A stretch of DNA of 64,000 nt. Origin: Aphrocallistes beatrix (lineage: Eukaryota; Porifera; Hexactinellida; Sceptrulophora; Aphrocallistidae). The DNA lies in the NCBI GenBank assembly GCA_963281255.1, contig OY725501.1:4007674-4071673 (forward strand), written 5' to 3'. A program made the translations under genes and the position numbers. This document shows positions 11,401-23,400 of this stretch, piece after piece (position 1 is the first letter of the stretch; every line of letters begins with the position of its first letter). The notes under the pieces were generated by a model. The model saw only the letters and a list, made by a program, of their open reading frames with translations. It did not search any database and was not told the origin of the DNA.

Positions 11401-14400
11401 CCAAGCTGAATTCAGATACTACCCCTGCAAGATGGATCAGCAGTTCTACCAATACCCGTGTACTGAGGGATCAGATGCCGCCATTTGCCAGAGAAATCTG
11501 GATGGGAGTGTGTACATAATTGGGAAGTTGAGTAGCACAACTGTTACAGCTGAGACGAAAGGGGGACAGACAACATTTGCGGTTAAGTATGGTGGTGGCG
11601 ATCAAGGACGAAGTGGCGAAGTGTCAATTTTATGCCACGAGTCAGGGACTTTCAAATTTGGGACGGAAGATTTCTCGAACTTAATTTATTATTTTGTTCT
11701 AGAGACTAATAGTGCGTGTTCGGGTGGAGCAACATCGGGAGCAGCAAGTGGAGGAGAAGCAGCTGATGGCGCTGCGCTATTTATAACTCTGATAGTTGTC
11801 GTCATTGTGGCAGTGTCGGTGTACTTAGTGGCGGGGGTTTTGCTGATGGCGTTCTGGAAGAAAGAGAGAGGACTCAAACTCATTCCGAACTTTGAATTCT
11901 GGAAGGATTTCCCGTTTCTACTCAAAGATGGATTCCTATTCACTTTCTCCTGTTTCCAGCCCCTCAGAGAAAAAATAGGACCAGATAAGGGGACCTACGA
12001 AAGTCTTAAATAAGAACTATTTATTGAGAACTATGCTACCGTTAGATGACTCAGGAATTTAATATATATTATGTGTAATGGTGAGTAGTTCAAAGATCAA
12101 CAACCAATATATAGTAACTCTGTTACCGTACTAAAAATAGTATAGGCGCCAAGTGTGGGTATCTGGGGGGCCGTGGTGCCGGCAGTGGGACAATGGAGGA
12201 AGCTGTGGTATGGCAGGACTTCACACAAACTTATAGGTTACAACTAAACCCCAAAATTATGTTAATTGAGTCTAGATATACAGTGCCGGTCAAAAAGAAT
12301 TGCTCAAAATCAATGTATATAGTATAGTAGACGTCAAATAGTTTCGACTCACTAGATAGTTTCTTTCTTGCGAATTCATATACAGCTTTGTTTATTTTGA
12401 TAAGTAGCACTCTGATACAGATATTCCATTCATTATACCTGGATAATTTTCCTTTTTCACTTTTCTACCTTTTATTACAATTTCTCAGTATTTATCGAAT
12501 TTTCAATGCCTTCGAAACCCCGAATTTCCTTTGAAAATCTGGCAAACCTGATATTGTTATCGGTAAACGACCATAATCAGAGGGAAGTAGCTAAAATGGT
12601 TAGGTATAGCCAAAAAAGCGTAGGTGAGATCCTAAGGAGACATGGACTGACTTGCTCGGTAAGAGACCTCACTATTCCGGGTAGGCCTCGTGTCACAATC
12701 AAAAGGTAGGACAGCTCATTAGTCAGAAAAAGCAAAAAGGATTGATTTAAGATTGCTACTCAGATAAGAACCGAAGTATTATCAGAATAATCGCTAAAAA
12801 TTTCCAATTCAACAGTTCAGAGAAGGTTACGAGGGGCGAACTATCATTGTGAAAATCAATCGAACTTTGGGTAAACCCATTTTGAGCAATTCTTTTTGAC
12901 CGGCAGTGTATATCCCAATTACATTTTTATTCCACTATAGTCCGAGATTTTATTTTCCCTAGGTAACAACAATAGCTGTGTATCGATATTTGAGCGTGTA
13001 AGATTTTAAAATTTTCTGGGGGGTAAGCCCCCCTTACCGTCGCTCGCTCTTGGCCCCCCTCAGGTCTTATATTATCTTCCAAAACTTGGCGCTATGAATA
13101 GTACCATTATAATATAACATTCAAATTCCATTATGTAATGTCGTACTTTGACTTAACCTCCATTAATAGAAGTTCTCGCTATAGACTTCGAGATCTACTT
13201 TTTCTTGCCATACATTCCAACTTGACCAATGATAAAAGCAGGATACGAATTGAATTTTGCGGGAAATGGCGGGACGCAATAGAAAAGTACATACATGCCA
13301 ACCTCTACAAAGAAAGCGGGACATAAGTAGTATTTGAGCGGGACATTGAGCTATTTAGCGGGACATAGTATATTTGCATAGGTCATCTACATTGAAAAGC
13401 GGGACAATTCCACTTTTCAGAACTTTTTCGCGGGACATTACTTTCAACAAATGTCCGAAAGAACGGGGCAGTTGGCAAGTATTAAAGTATTATCCATGGA
13501 ATCCATAAAGTCGGGACATAATGGAGGGATGTCATATAAAAACAGAACACTAGTGAAATTAGCTTAATAGCCGACAAAATCATTCATCCAAGTGGATGAA
13601 TCCCAAAACAACTGTCGTACTAACATTCCAGAGGATGACACCATCGTTACAGGCTCAGATTTATACATAGCAATTGCTTGCCTCACTCAGCAATCATGAT
13701 TTCATTGCTCCAAATCCTGACTACATAACTCAAGCTACTGAAGCCAGTGGGATGAGCACATAACATTAGCATGTGTGGAGATAAATTGGCTACAAATTTG
13801 ATGATAAATTGGCTACAAATTTGATTATTAAGTGGACCAATAGGTATATTTTATAAAGTAGATTATTGTTACTATAAATAGGACAGAAAAGCAAAATAAC
13901 TTCGATTTTTATTTCGTTATATTTATCAATTTATAAAAATTTTAATATTCCGGATTGAGAGTTGAGCGAGTAGAGAGATCTTCACTCCAGCTATTCTTGT
14001 GAGGTTCCGCTTCTTGAATAAACGGAGGATAAATTTAGTATACAAACTCCATAGGATGGCCCAAATTAGAAGCAAGAACGTAAAGACGGTAGCAATCAGG
14101 ATGTAGAGAATCGAGAATGTTAACCCGATTATAGCGTAGAGGGGAATTAGGATTATGTGAAAGAGGAATTTTAGCGAATTTGTGAGTATAAAAGTGGCAC
14201 AAAATATTTCACCTGCTCCAAAAGTGGCAGACAGATAGGCTAGGAATGAGACACAAGTAGCAATAGACACTGTAGCGACACATAACACCCACACTGTGAG
14301 GTAGGACAATAACAACAGCAGTACATTCTGAATTGGATCAGGGAATGAGGAAATACTAAAATTATCCATTTGCGTCCAGGTTTAGATTGTATGAAGTGTT

Positions 14401-17400
14401 GTTTGGGATTTGGATTTCGTTATTATGGTCTGATACGTACATCTTGTAAGATGGAATCTTAATATATAAAAGAATAGTTTTGATAAGAATAGTTTCGATT
14501 CAGGTGTGAAGACATATTAGAAATTTGAAAAACAAAAACTTATTTTAGGTATCAATTATTTCAAACAGCTCTCTTAACATGAGTCAATTAATATATCTGG
14601 AACTGGAACTATCCCTGGTCCTAGTGATGCTATTAGGCACAGGAATGGCCTCCATTGAGATGTGTCAGAAGGAGAGCAGCTGTTCTTGTGTGACAGATTC
14701 TAACCTGGTGACTGACCTATCAGATTTGAGAGCAGTCTACTTCTCAGTTTATGTGCGGGACAATTCAACGGTTTCAGAATACAGGTTAGATGGAGTTAAG
14801 GCATTAGTGATATTACGTTACCATCTTTGTTACTTGACACATTATTTCTATCGGAACAAAATTCGAAATACTAATTAATTAATAATTATTAACAATGACC
14901 TGGGGTCCATTCTATTTATAGCTTGGACCCCACATTTCTATGGCTTCCCCGCCCAAAATGACTGAGCAAGCAAAAATCATTGTCAATGAGGGGTAACTTA
15001 GCTATCAGAAAGCGTAATAATTTTTAGTGCTGGAAAAAGACTCAAATTAGTGACAGCAAAGAAAAATAGATTAAGTAATGATGCAAATTTCTAAAAATGA
15101 TCGGAATTGTGATCTTCCATCTGATCATTCAAATAAAAATAGTTGATCCTTATTCGATCGTAGGATTAAGGATCTGAGTAATCGCATTCTATAATTATCC
15201 TGGTGTTCTTATTATAGATACTATCCATGCGGCATACGTTCAGACTGGGATGCTGAAGTATGCACTAGAGAAAGTGGCGCTAGTGTCTGTCTAATGAAGA
15301 CAACTAATGGCAGAACAGAATTCACTGTGATTGGTCAAAAAGACAATTCAAAATTCGAAGTTGAATACAGAGAACCATACACAACTTTGCTGACATACAA
15401 ATACACACGGATCTACCTCATATGCTCACAAGGTGTTGAAATGCAAGGAGACACATTTAGTTTAGGATCAGATACTTATGGAATATATCACCAGTTTATT
15501 CTTGTCACGAACCATGCCTGTCCGACTTTAAGAGCTGAAAATAGAACCAACCACCCGGTGATATTCATTCTATTGTGCATATTTGGAGGAGTGGCCATAG
15601 TTACCTACTTGGTCTGTGGAATGTTTTATCAGATCTATGTTAAAGAAGCGAAAAAGTGGGAGATCTTTCCAAATTTAGGTTTCTGGAAAGAAACGCCGTT
15701 TTTGATCAAAGATGGATTCTTACTAGTTTTCTCCTGTTACAGACCATTCAGAGAATCGATTGGAAAATAATTTCACACCTTTATACACATATGGTTAACC
15801 ATAATCCAATGTTGTGTCTGGTAATCCTCATTAACTCACTGTTATTAGATTTTTTTATAATTCGTAGATCGAATCATTTCTGCTTATATGATGTAGAGCA
15901 GTGTTAACAGCAATGACTCCTTATTAATTAATAACCCGGAAAAACTTTATTATTATATGCTTACTCATTTCCGGTTTAAGCCATTTTTGGGCGGGAAAGC
16001 CATACAAATTTGTGGTCGTTACTATAAATAGAAATGACCCCAAGTTGTCCCCGGGTTAAGACTCCCATACACGATGTAACCATGTTGCAAGCAACAAGTT
16101 TAATGCAATAATTTTTCGTCGCTCAACAAGGTTGCACGAAAATAGAACAGTTCTATTCCCATGCTAATGTTGCAACTTTGTGCATTGTGTATGGGGGCCT
16201 ATACTGGTCTACAAGATCCAGAATTAATGGGAGACGACTAGATTATGGAATAATGCCATTGGAGGGCCAAAGGTTGAATATTGCTAGTCTAAAGTAATAA
16301 ATATTTGTATGGTTCCTGGTTACTCGCTAGCAATGCGTTGAATGCAAGCAACTGATTAATGGTATTATAGGTAATAAAAAATTAAGCTTCTCAGCTCTGA
16401 TAATTTCGCCCGATTTAGAAAGATTATTTTCATAATAACTTTAGTATTATTACTAGCAATAACAACAAAATTAAATATTAATGAGAACTTTAAGAGTAAA
16501 TGGTAGAGGAAAATCAGAACTCATTCTGTATCATTGTGTATCCTCCAGACTCAACACCAATAGCCCTTCTACAACGGGGGAAACAAGAAAATGTAAACAG
16601 AAACCCATCCAACACTAACTTTAGATACATAATCAGTGTAGGTAAGGGGCCCCAGCCTTTAGCATTGCGTTTCCATCTCCAAAACATTCCAATGGAGAAG
16701 AGTAAGGCAAAGTATAAGAGAGATAAAATGATAATCGTGACGAATAGATAACATGCACCAGGTTTTCCCAAGTTAAATCTAAAGTTCTGTGAGGGAGTAT
16801 AGCAAGCGGCTTGGCTTTTAAGTCTCAGCTGTATGTTGTCATGTTGTACTTGTAGGATTGTGAACTTATCTTCTCCACTCTCCTTGGCACATTCTAAATA
16901 TAATTCAGTCTTCATCTCACCGCTATGGAACTTGACCATGATGGAGTTATAGTCTATTGAATTTGGAACTAAGAACTCAGCTGATGCTTCGGTTCCCCAA
17001 CTTTGAATGTTGCGTCCATTCGTTGAGTGATTAGAGCAGACAGCGTTGTTGTCAGCTTTAGCGCAGCCTTTTCCCCAATTCTTTCCTTGCTCACACGGGA
17101 AAAATATGCAAAATATTCCTTTATCTATAACTGTGAAATTCTTCCCGGATAGACTGGATATATCCACTATTCCTCTCGAATGCTGGCACTTACAAGGAGA
17201 CAACTTGTTACAAGCATCCTTACTCCCATTGACAAGCAGGACGAAACTCAGTAAGCAAATAATTCTGCAGAAAATCATGAATAAGAATTACGATTTTGAG
17301 ATATGTTGCGCTCAACAAGTGTCAGATTAATCATAACAATATCTGAATACATATTCTATGTATGGTTGATTATAATTAGGATGCATAGGGAAGCTCTAAA

Positions 17401-20400
17401 TATATTATCACAAGATATTCTATAAATACATACTTCTATTGTGGTTATGTTAGTCCATAGTGTTAGACACATAAAAGTAAAGGTACAGTCTGCTCCATAA
17501 TATTGAATTCATAGTGCAGTAACATTAATCGAATAATTATATAACATACTCGTATCTGCTGATTTACTATGGTACCATGCAGAGTTCCTTTCAATCGATT
17601 CACAAACTCAAAATGAAGAATTATAAATATTCTATTGAGCTAAGGCATACATGGCAACTTGAGCCAAGATAAAAGCGGGATGCAATGGAAAAGTATTATA
17701 CGTACATATAATCAAAAAAAGCGGGACATAGTAGGGAAATTTCAAGTAAAAGCGGGACACTCGTGAAAATTAGCTCAATAGAAGAGCGAAAAAAGCGGGA
17801 CAGTTGGCAATTCGAGAATGCTCACATGTCGTATTTAACTATTTTTAGTATCTAATTTGAGTATCGTATTGCTTCGAATAAGCGCCCGGGCACTTATTTA
17901 TTTCGTGCACCCTTTAGACCCGGCGCTTATTCAAGCCCCGGCGCTGATTTTTTTTCATTCGCTATTTTGACCCCGCTCTTTTTTTTGTTTACTACATTGA
18001 ATGGCACTTTTGTTTTTGCCACAACTGAGAACTAAAATGCCCCGGCGTCCGGCGCTTATTCAAGCCCCGGCGCTGATTTTTTTTCATTCGCTATTTTGAC
18101 CCCGCTCTTTTTTTTGTTTACTACATTGAATGGCACTTTTGTTTTTGCCACAACTGAGAACTAAAATGCCCCGGCGTCCGGCGCTTATTCGAGCCCCGGC
18201 GCATATTCAAGCCCCGGCGCATATTCGAGCCCCGGCGCTTATTCAAGCCCCGGCGCTTATTCAGGGAAATACGGTATATCAAATTAGTACATCTTTCATA
18301 AGCAATTCTACACAGCAGCTTTAGTAATGATTTTCAACATTACAACATGAGTTGATGTTAAACCGAGATTGCACCATTTTAAGAATGGCGGACGATATAA
18401 CATTACTTGTTATTACATATATCTTAATCTTGTGATTGCTAAGATTATTCACATTGTGCAATATACTGCTACATGACATGGTTGAACTGATAGAGTTAAT
18501 TGGTTATTATTGTGTGGCGAATTCACTCGAGACTGATTTAGTACGTAATCTGTTTGGATCATTGAACTCAACCATATATGCCAACAGACATCTCTGCAGT
18601 CGAAACGATTAATCAACAGTTCCCACACCAATCTCTAGTTTTATAACTGAAAATTTGAAGAAAAATTTCAGATCCAGAATCTTGTTGAGAGAGGAAAAAC
18701 AAAAACTGCAGAATAAATACGTTAAATAGCACCTAAGAGGGAGTTAATCCCGCGATCTGATTAGTGTTTGAATACTTTGTTAAATGTCTTAGTTTCAGAC
18801 TATAATTATAACTTCTAAAAATAACTACAAGTACTTATGTAATAAATGTTTATCTAAAATTGAGAACAAATGAATGAAAGCGTTTAACAAATTTTAAAGT
18901 TAAATACATATTATTGTTCTTTAATTGCATGCAATAATGATAAGCAAGGTTGCAACCGAATAGCTAGACCAAATACTATTTGGCAAATAGTTGATATTCG
19001 GTTGGGAACCGAATATCAATCAGTATTCGTATTCGGTTAGAGTAGCCGAAAATTATCAGTATTCGTATTCGGTTCAGGAACTATTCATGAATACTGATAT
19101 TCGGTTCAATAGGTTTCAACCTTGATAATAAGGAATCAATTTGATAAATTTGCTATAATGGAATACAAGATCTAACAATGGTACCCAAGTTTATCTCCTG
19201 TGACTCCCAGGCAATCCCCTGAGGGCCTGCAATGACCTAAAGCAACAAATCTACAGGTCCTGCCGAACCTTCCAGGAGTCTAATGACCTGCCGGTGGGTC
19301 AGTGGCTACGCCCCAGCTGTGAGTTAAACCACAATCCCTATACTTTTCTTTTTAGGTTTTAAAACGTAAATATTGCAAAATCAATTTTTGATCAATTTTT
19401 GAAAAATATCCTTTTCTGTCTTAAAAGATTTGCTGGAAAGCATGTGCTTTTCAAATCAATCAAAGTGTCTATGAATGTGTCCGTTAATGTGCCATGTGGC
19501 AGTTTGTCTTCACGTAAAGACACCACAAACTTGAACTGAGAAAGTGGTACTAATTAAGGTTATTGTGTCGGTCAAATTAGCCAATGACTGACCTGGAACA
19601 TTATTCAGTATTACTTGAGTACTTTCTGTCTTCAGTCATGTTACGCTTACGTTATTCATCACAAATCAGGGAACTATTATTGCTGTGGGATATTACGTTG
19701 TAAATACATCCTAATTATAGACATTCCAACTTGTGAGTGTGGTATCTAATGGGCTAGCGAATTGTCTATAAAAGAGAGAATGTGCAACACTCTTCAACAA
19801 ACAAACTTCAAATCAACCAATCAAAATGAATTTCTACAAAATAATCTTCCTACTGAGCTGCATCCTACTCGCCAGTGGAACCAAAGAAGTGTGCCACAAG
19901 TTGTCCGACTGCAAATGCCAGCATTCGAAGGGAATCGTCGATCTGTCCAGTCTGTCCGGAAAGACATTCACAACTTCACATCAGGGAGTCACTTACACCT
20001 TTTTCCCGTGTCAGCAAGAAAAGGATTTGGGAGGAGACTGCAGCAAAGCTGGGAACAACGCCGTCTGCTCTCAGACTGGGACTACGGAGAACGGAGGCAG
20101 TGCTGAAACTTGGGGAACTGAAACTACCGCCGAGTTCTTAGTTCCAGATTCCACCAACTATGACATCATCATGGTCAAGTTCAGTGCTGACGGGAAGAAG
20201 TCAGACGTCCTCTTGGACTGTCCTAAGGAAGGAGAAGAAGGGAATGAGTTGGACTTCTTACAAGTACAAGGTGACAATCTCCAACTGAGACTGAAGAGCC
20301 CAGCTGCCTGCTACAAGCCTAGCTCCCCATCTCCCTCACCACACACGAAGACGACACATTCACCTCCAATAACAGACGAAGAAACAGTTCTCTCGACAAA

Positions 20401-23400
20401 ATCCAAAGAAGTGTGCCACAAGTTGTCCGACTGCAAATGCCAGCATTCGAAGGGAATCGTCGATCTGTCCAGTCTGTCCGGAAAGATGTTCACAGCTTCA
20501 CATCAGGGAGTCACTTACACCTTTTTCCCGTGTCAGCAAGAAAAGGATTTGGGAGGAGACTGCAGCAAAGCTGGGAACAACGCCGTCTGCTCTCAGACTG
20601 GGACTACGGAGAACGGAGGCAGTGCTGAAACTTGGGGAACTGAAACTACCTCCGAGTTCTTAGTTCCAGATTCCGGCAACTATGACATCGTCATGGTCAA
20701 GTTCAGTGCTGACGGGAAGAAGTCAGACGTCCTCTTGGACTGTCCTAAGGAAGGAGAAGAAGCGAATGAGTTGGACTTCCTACAAGTACAAGGTGACAAT
20801 CTCCAACTGAGACTGAAGAGCCCAGCTGCCTGCTACAAGCCCAGCTCTTCATCTCCCTCACCACACACGAAGACGACACATTCGACACCAACAACAAAGT
20901 CGAAAAGCAAGAAGACAACACCCTCAACTCGCATCCCTCCTCAGGCACCGGCAAACTTCGAGTTCGACTTGAGCAAGCTGGGTCACTGGTACCTGCTGGC
21001 CGGCTGTCTCAGCTTCATTTCTCTCTGCGTCCTCTCGTACGTCGCAGTGGGAGTGGCCTATCAGCGAAGGAACGGATCCAGCGGACTCGCTCTCGTGCCC
21101 AACCTCAGATTCTGGAAGAATTTTTGCGGACTGTTTGTGGATGGGTTTTTGTTTACTTTTTCTTGTTTTCCTACCTGCAGGAATTCCATCGGAGTCGGCA
21201 CAGGAGGCTATGTGCAGATTCAGAACATCTGATTTGTTTTTATTTACATTTTTGTTTCCTATTACCTCCTAGAGAACTCCATTCTTCACACTACTTTCAT
21301 TAGTCTATTGTGTGCATGTAACCCTCTCTCAATAATATCTCATCAGTAGTTTGTAATATGTGTTAGACTCTTTTGTTCAAAATTCCATTATTGAGTGTTA
21401 AGAATGGTTATTAAAGTTAACTTCTGTCTACTCTTAAAATTCTAGTCTATTCTTAAAATTTGAGCAAGAAAATATTTAAAATTCGGACTAATAACTGGCC
21501 CATTTAGTGATCTGTAACAGTCATTACATTTCTACGTTATTTATTAATCTGAAAATAGCAGGTTATTCACAAAGTGATGAATAGTAATTGTTAACAACTG
21601 AAAACACTTCGGATTCTTCGGTAAAAATGTATTAATTATATCTCAACACTCCAGGACATGCTTTTAATTAACACTTTTATGCAAAAAATATAAATTTTCG
21701 GATACAAAATTCAAATTGGAGTATTGATAAATATAATGTCTGATCTCTAACAAGAAATCTGATTTTAGATCTCTCAATTATTATCAAAAAAATTTAATCG
21801 TAAACTTCTAGCTGCTGAAAAATGTAATTTGTTAATCGAACTAAGATAGACGGTTACTTTATTTATAATAATTTTGGTTGAGCGTTGAGATTCTAATTAC
21901 AGTCAGGGTCGCTTAATATGAACATTCGTTTATTATGAACTAACTTCCTGGTCCCAATTTCATTTCTTAGATAGGATTTGTATTGAATTAAGTTTGCTTA
22001 ATATGAAGTATCTCTATTATGAACAGATTTTTTGGTCCTCTGGTGGTTCACAATAAGCGACCCTGACTGTAATACACTTTGACCAAAGACTAAGTGCTCT
22101 ACTGTTGTTACTATTCATCACTTTTTAAATAACAACGGTTATTTTCAGATTAACAAATAATGTAGAAATGCAACGATTGTTTTAGATCACAATAGGAGTC
22201 AGTTATTAGTCCGAATTCTAAACATTTTCTTACTCAAATTTTAATAATATACAAGTCAACATTAATTTAATAACCATTCTCAATACTGAATAAAGATATT
22301 TGTACAGTCTATAACACAGAAAGATATCTAAATGTACACTAGAGAGCATTAAAACTACTGATGAGTCATTGAGAGAGGGTTACATGCATACAAAAAACAA
22401 AAAATTAAAAGTAGTGTGAAGAACGGAGTTCTCTAGGAGGAAATAGGAAAACAAAAATGTAAATAAAACAAATCAGATGTTCTGAATCTGCACATAGCCT
22501 CCTGTGCCAACTCCAATGGAATTCCTGCAGGTAGGAAAACAAGAAAAAGTAAACAAAAACCCATCCACAAACAGTCCGCAAAAATTCTTCCAGAATCTGA
22601 GGTTGGGCACGAGAGCGAGTCCGCTGGATCCGTTCCTTCGCTGATAGGCCACTCCCACTGCGACGTACGAGAGGACGCAGAGAGAAATGAAGCTGAGACA
22701 GCCGGCCAGCAGGTACCAGTGACCCAGCTTGCTCAAGTCGAACTCGAAGTTTGCCGGCGCCTGAGGAGGGATGCGAGTTGAGGGTGTTGTCTTCTTGCTC
22801 TTCGACTTTGTTGTTGGTGTCGAAAGTGTTGTCTTCGTGTGTGGTGAGGGAGATGGGGAGCTAGGCTTGTAGCAGGCAGCTGGGCTTTTCAGTCTCAGTT
22901 GGAGATTGTCACCTTGCACTTGTAGGAAGTCCAACTCATTCTCTTCTTCTCCTTCCTTAGGACAGTCTAAGAGGACGTCTGACTTCCTCCCGTCAGCACT
23001 GAACTTGACCATGATGATGTCATAGTTGGTGGAATCTGGAACTAAGAACTCGGCGGTAGTTTCAGTTCCCCAAGTTTCTGCACTGCCTCCGTTCTCCGTA
23101 GTCCCAGTCTGAGAGCAGACGGCGTTGTTCCCAGCTTTGCTGCAGTCTCCTCCCAAATCCTTTTCTTGCTGACACGGGAAAAAGGTGTAAGTGATTCCCT
23201 GATGTGAAGCTGTGAACATCTTTCCAGAAAGACTGGACAGATCGACGATTCCCTTCGAATGCTGGCATTTGCAGTCGGACAACTTGTGACACACTTCTTT
23301 GGATTTTGTCGAGAGAGCTGTTTCTTCGTCTGTTATTGGAGGTGAATGTGTCGTCTTCGTGTGTGGTGTGGGAGATGGGGAGCTAGGCTTGTAGCAGGCA

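Larger units (their letters stand above)
17279..19825. repeat. Repeat-rich spacer before the palindromic gene pair
   Basis: Contains the AAAGCGGGACA repeat (about 17645-17825), a GC-rich CCGGCGCTTATTC block with a 129-base tandem duplication (units at 17922, 18051 and 18180), a MITE at 18945-19124, and the left flank of the large inverted repeat from about 19456. The TATA box TATAAAAG at 19767-19774 serves the next gene. No coding gene is seen. Confidence 0.6.

Noticed and set aside
12506-12709. Stand-alone helix-turn-helix regulator
   Set aside because: It lies between Tc1 inverted ends and matches a transposase N terminus, so it is a transposon relic.
19762-20141. Overlapping plus frames inside the 19826 gene (and the same in 22473-24923)
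   Set aside because: Alternate-frame shadows that reappear in each repeated domain.
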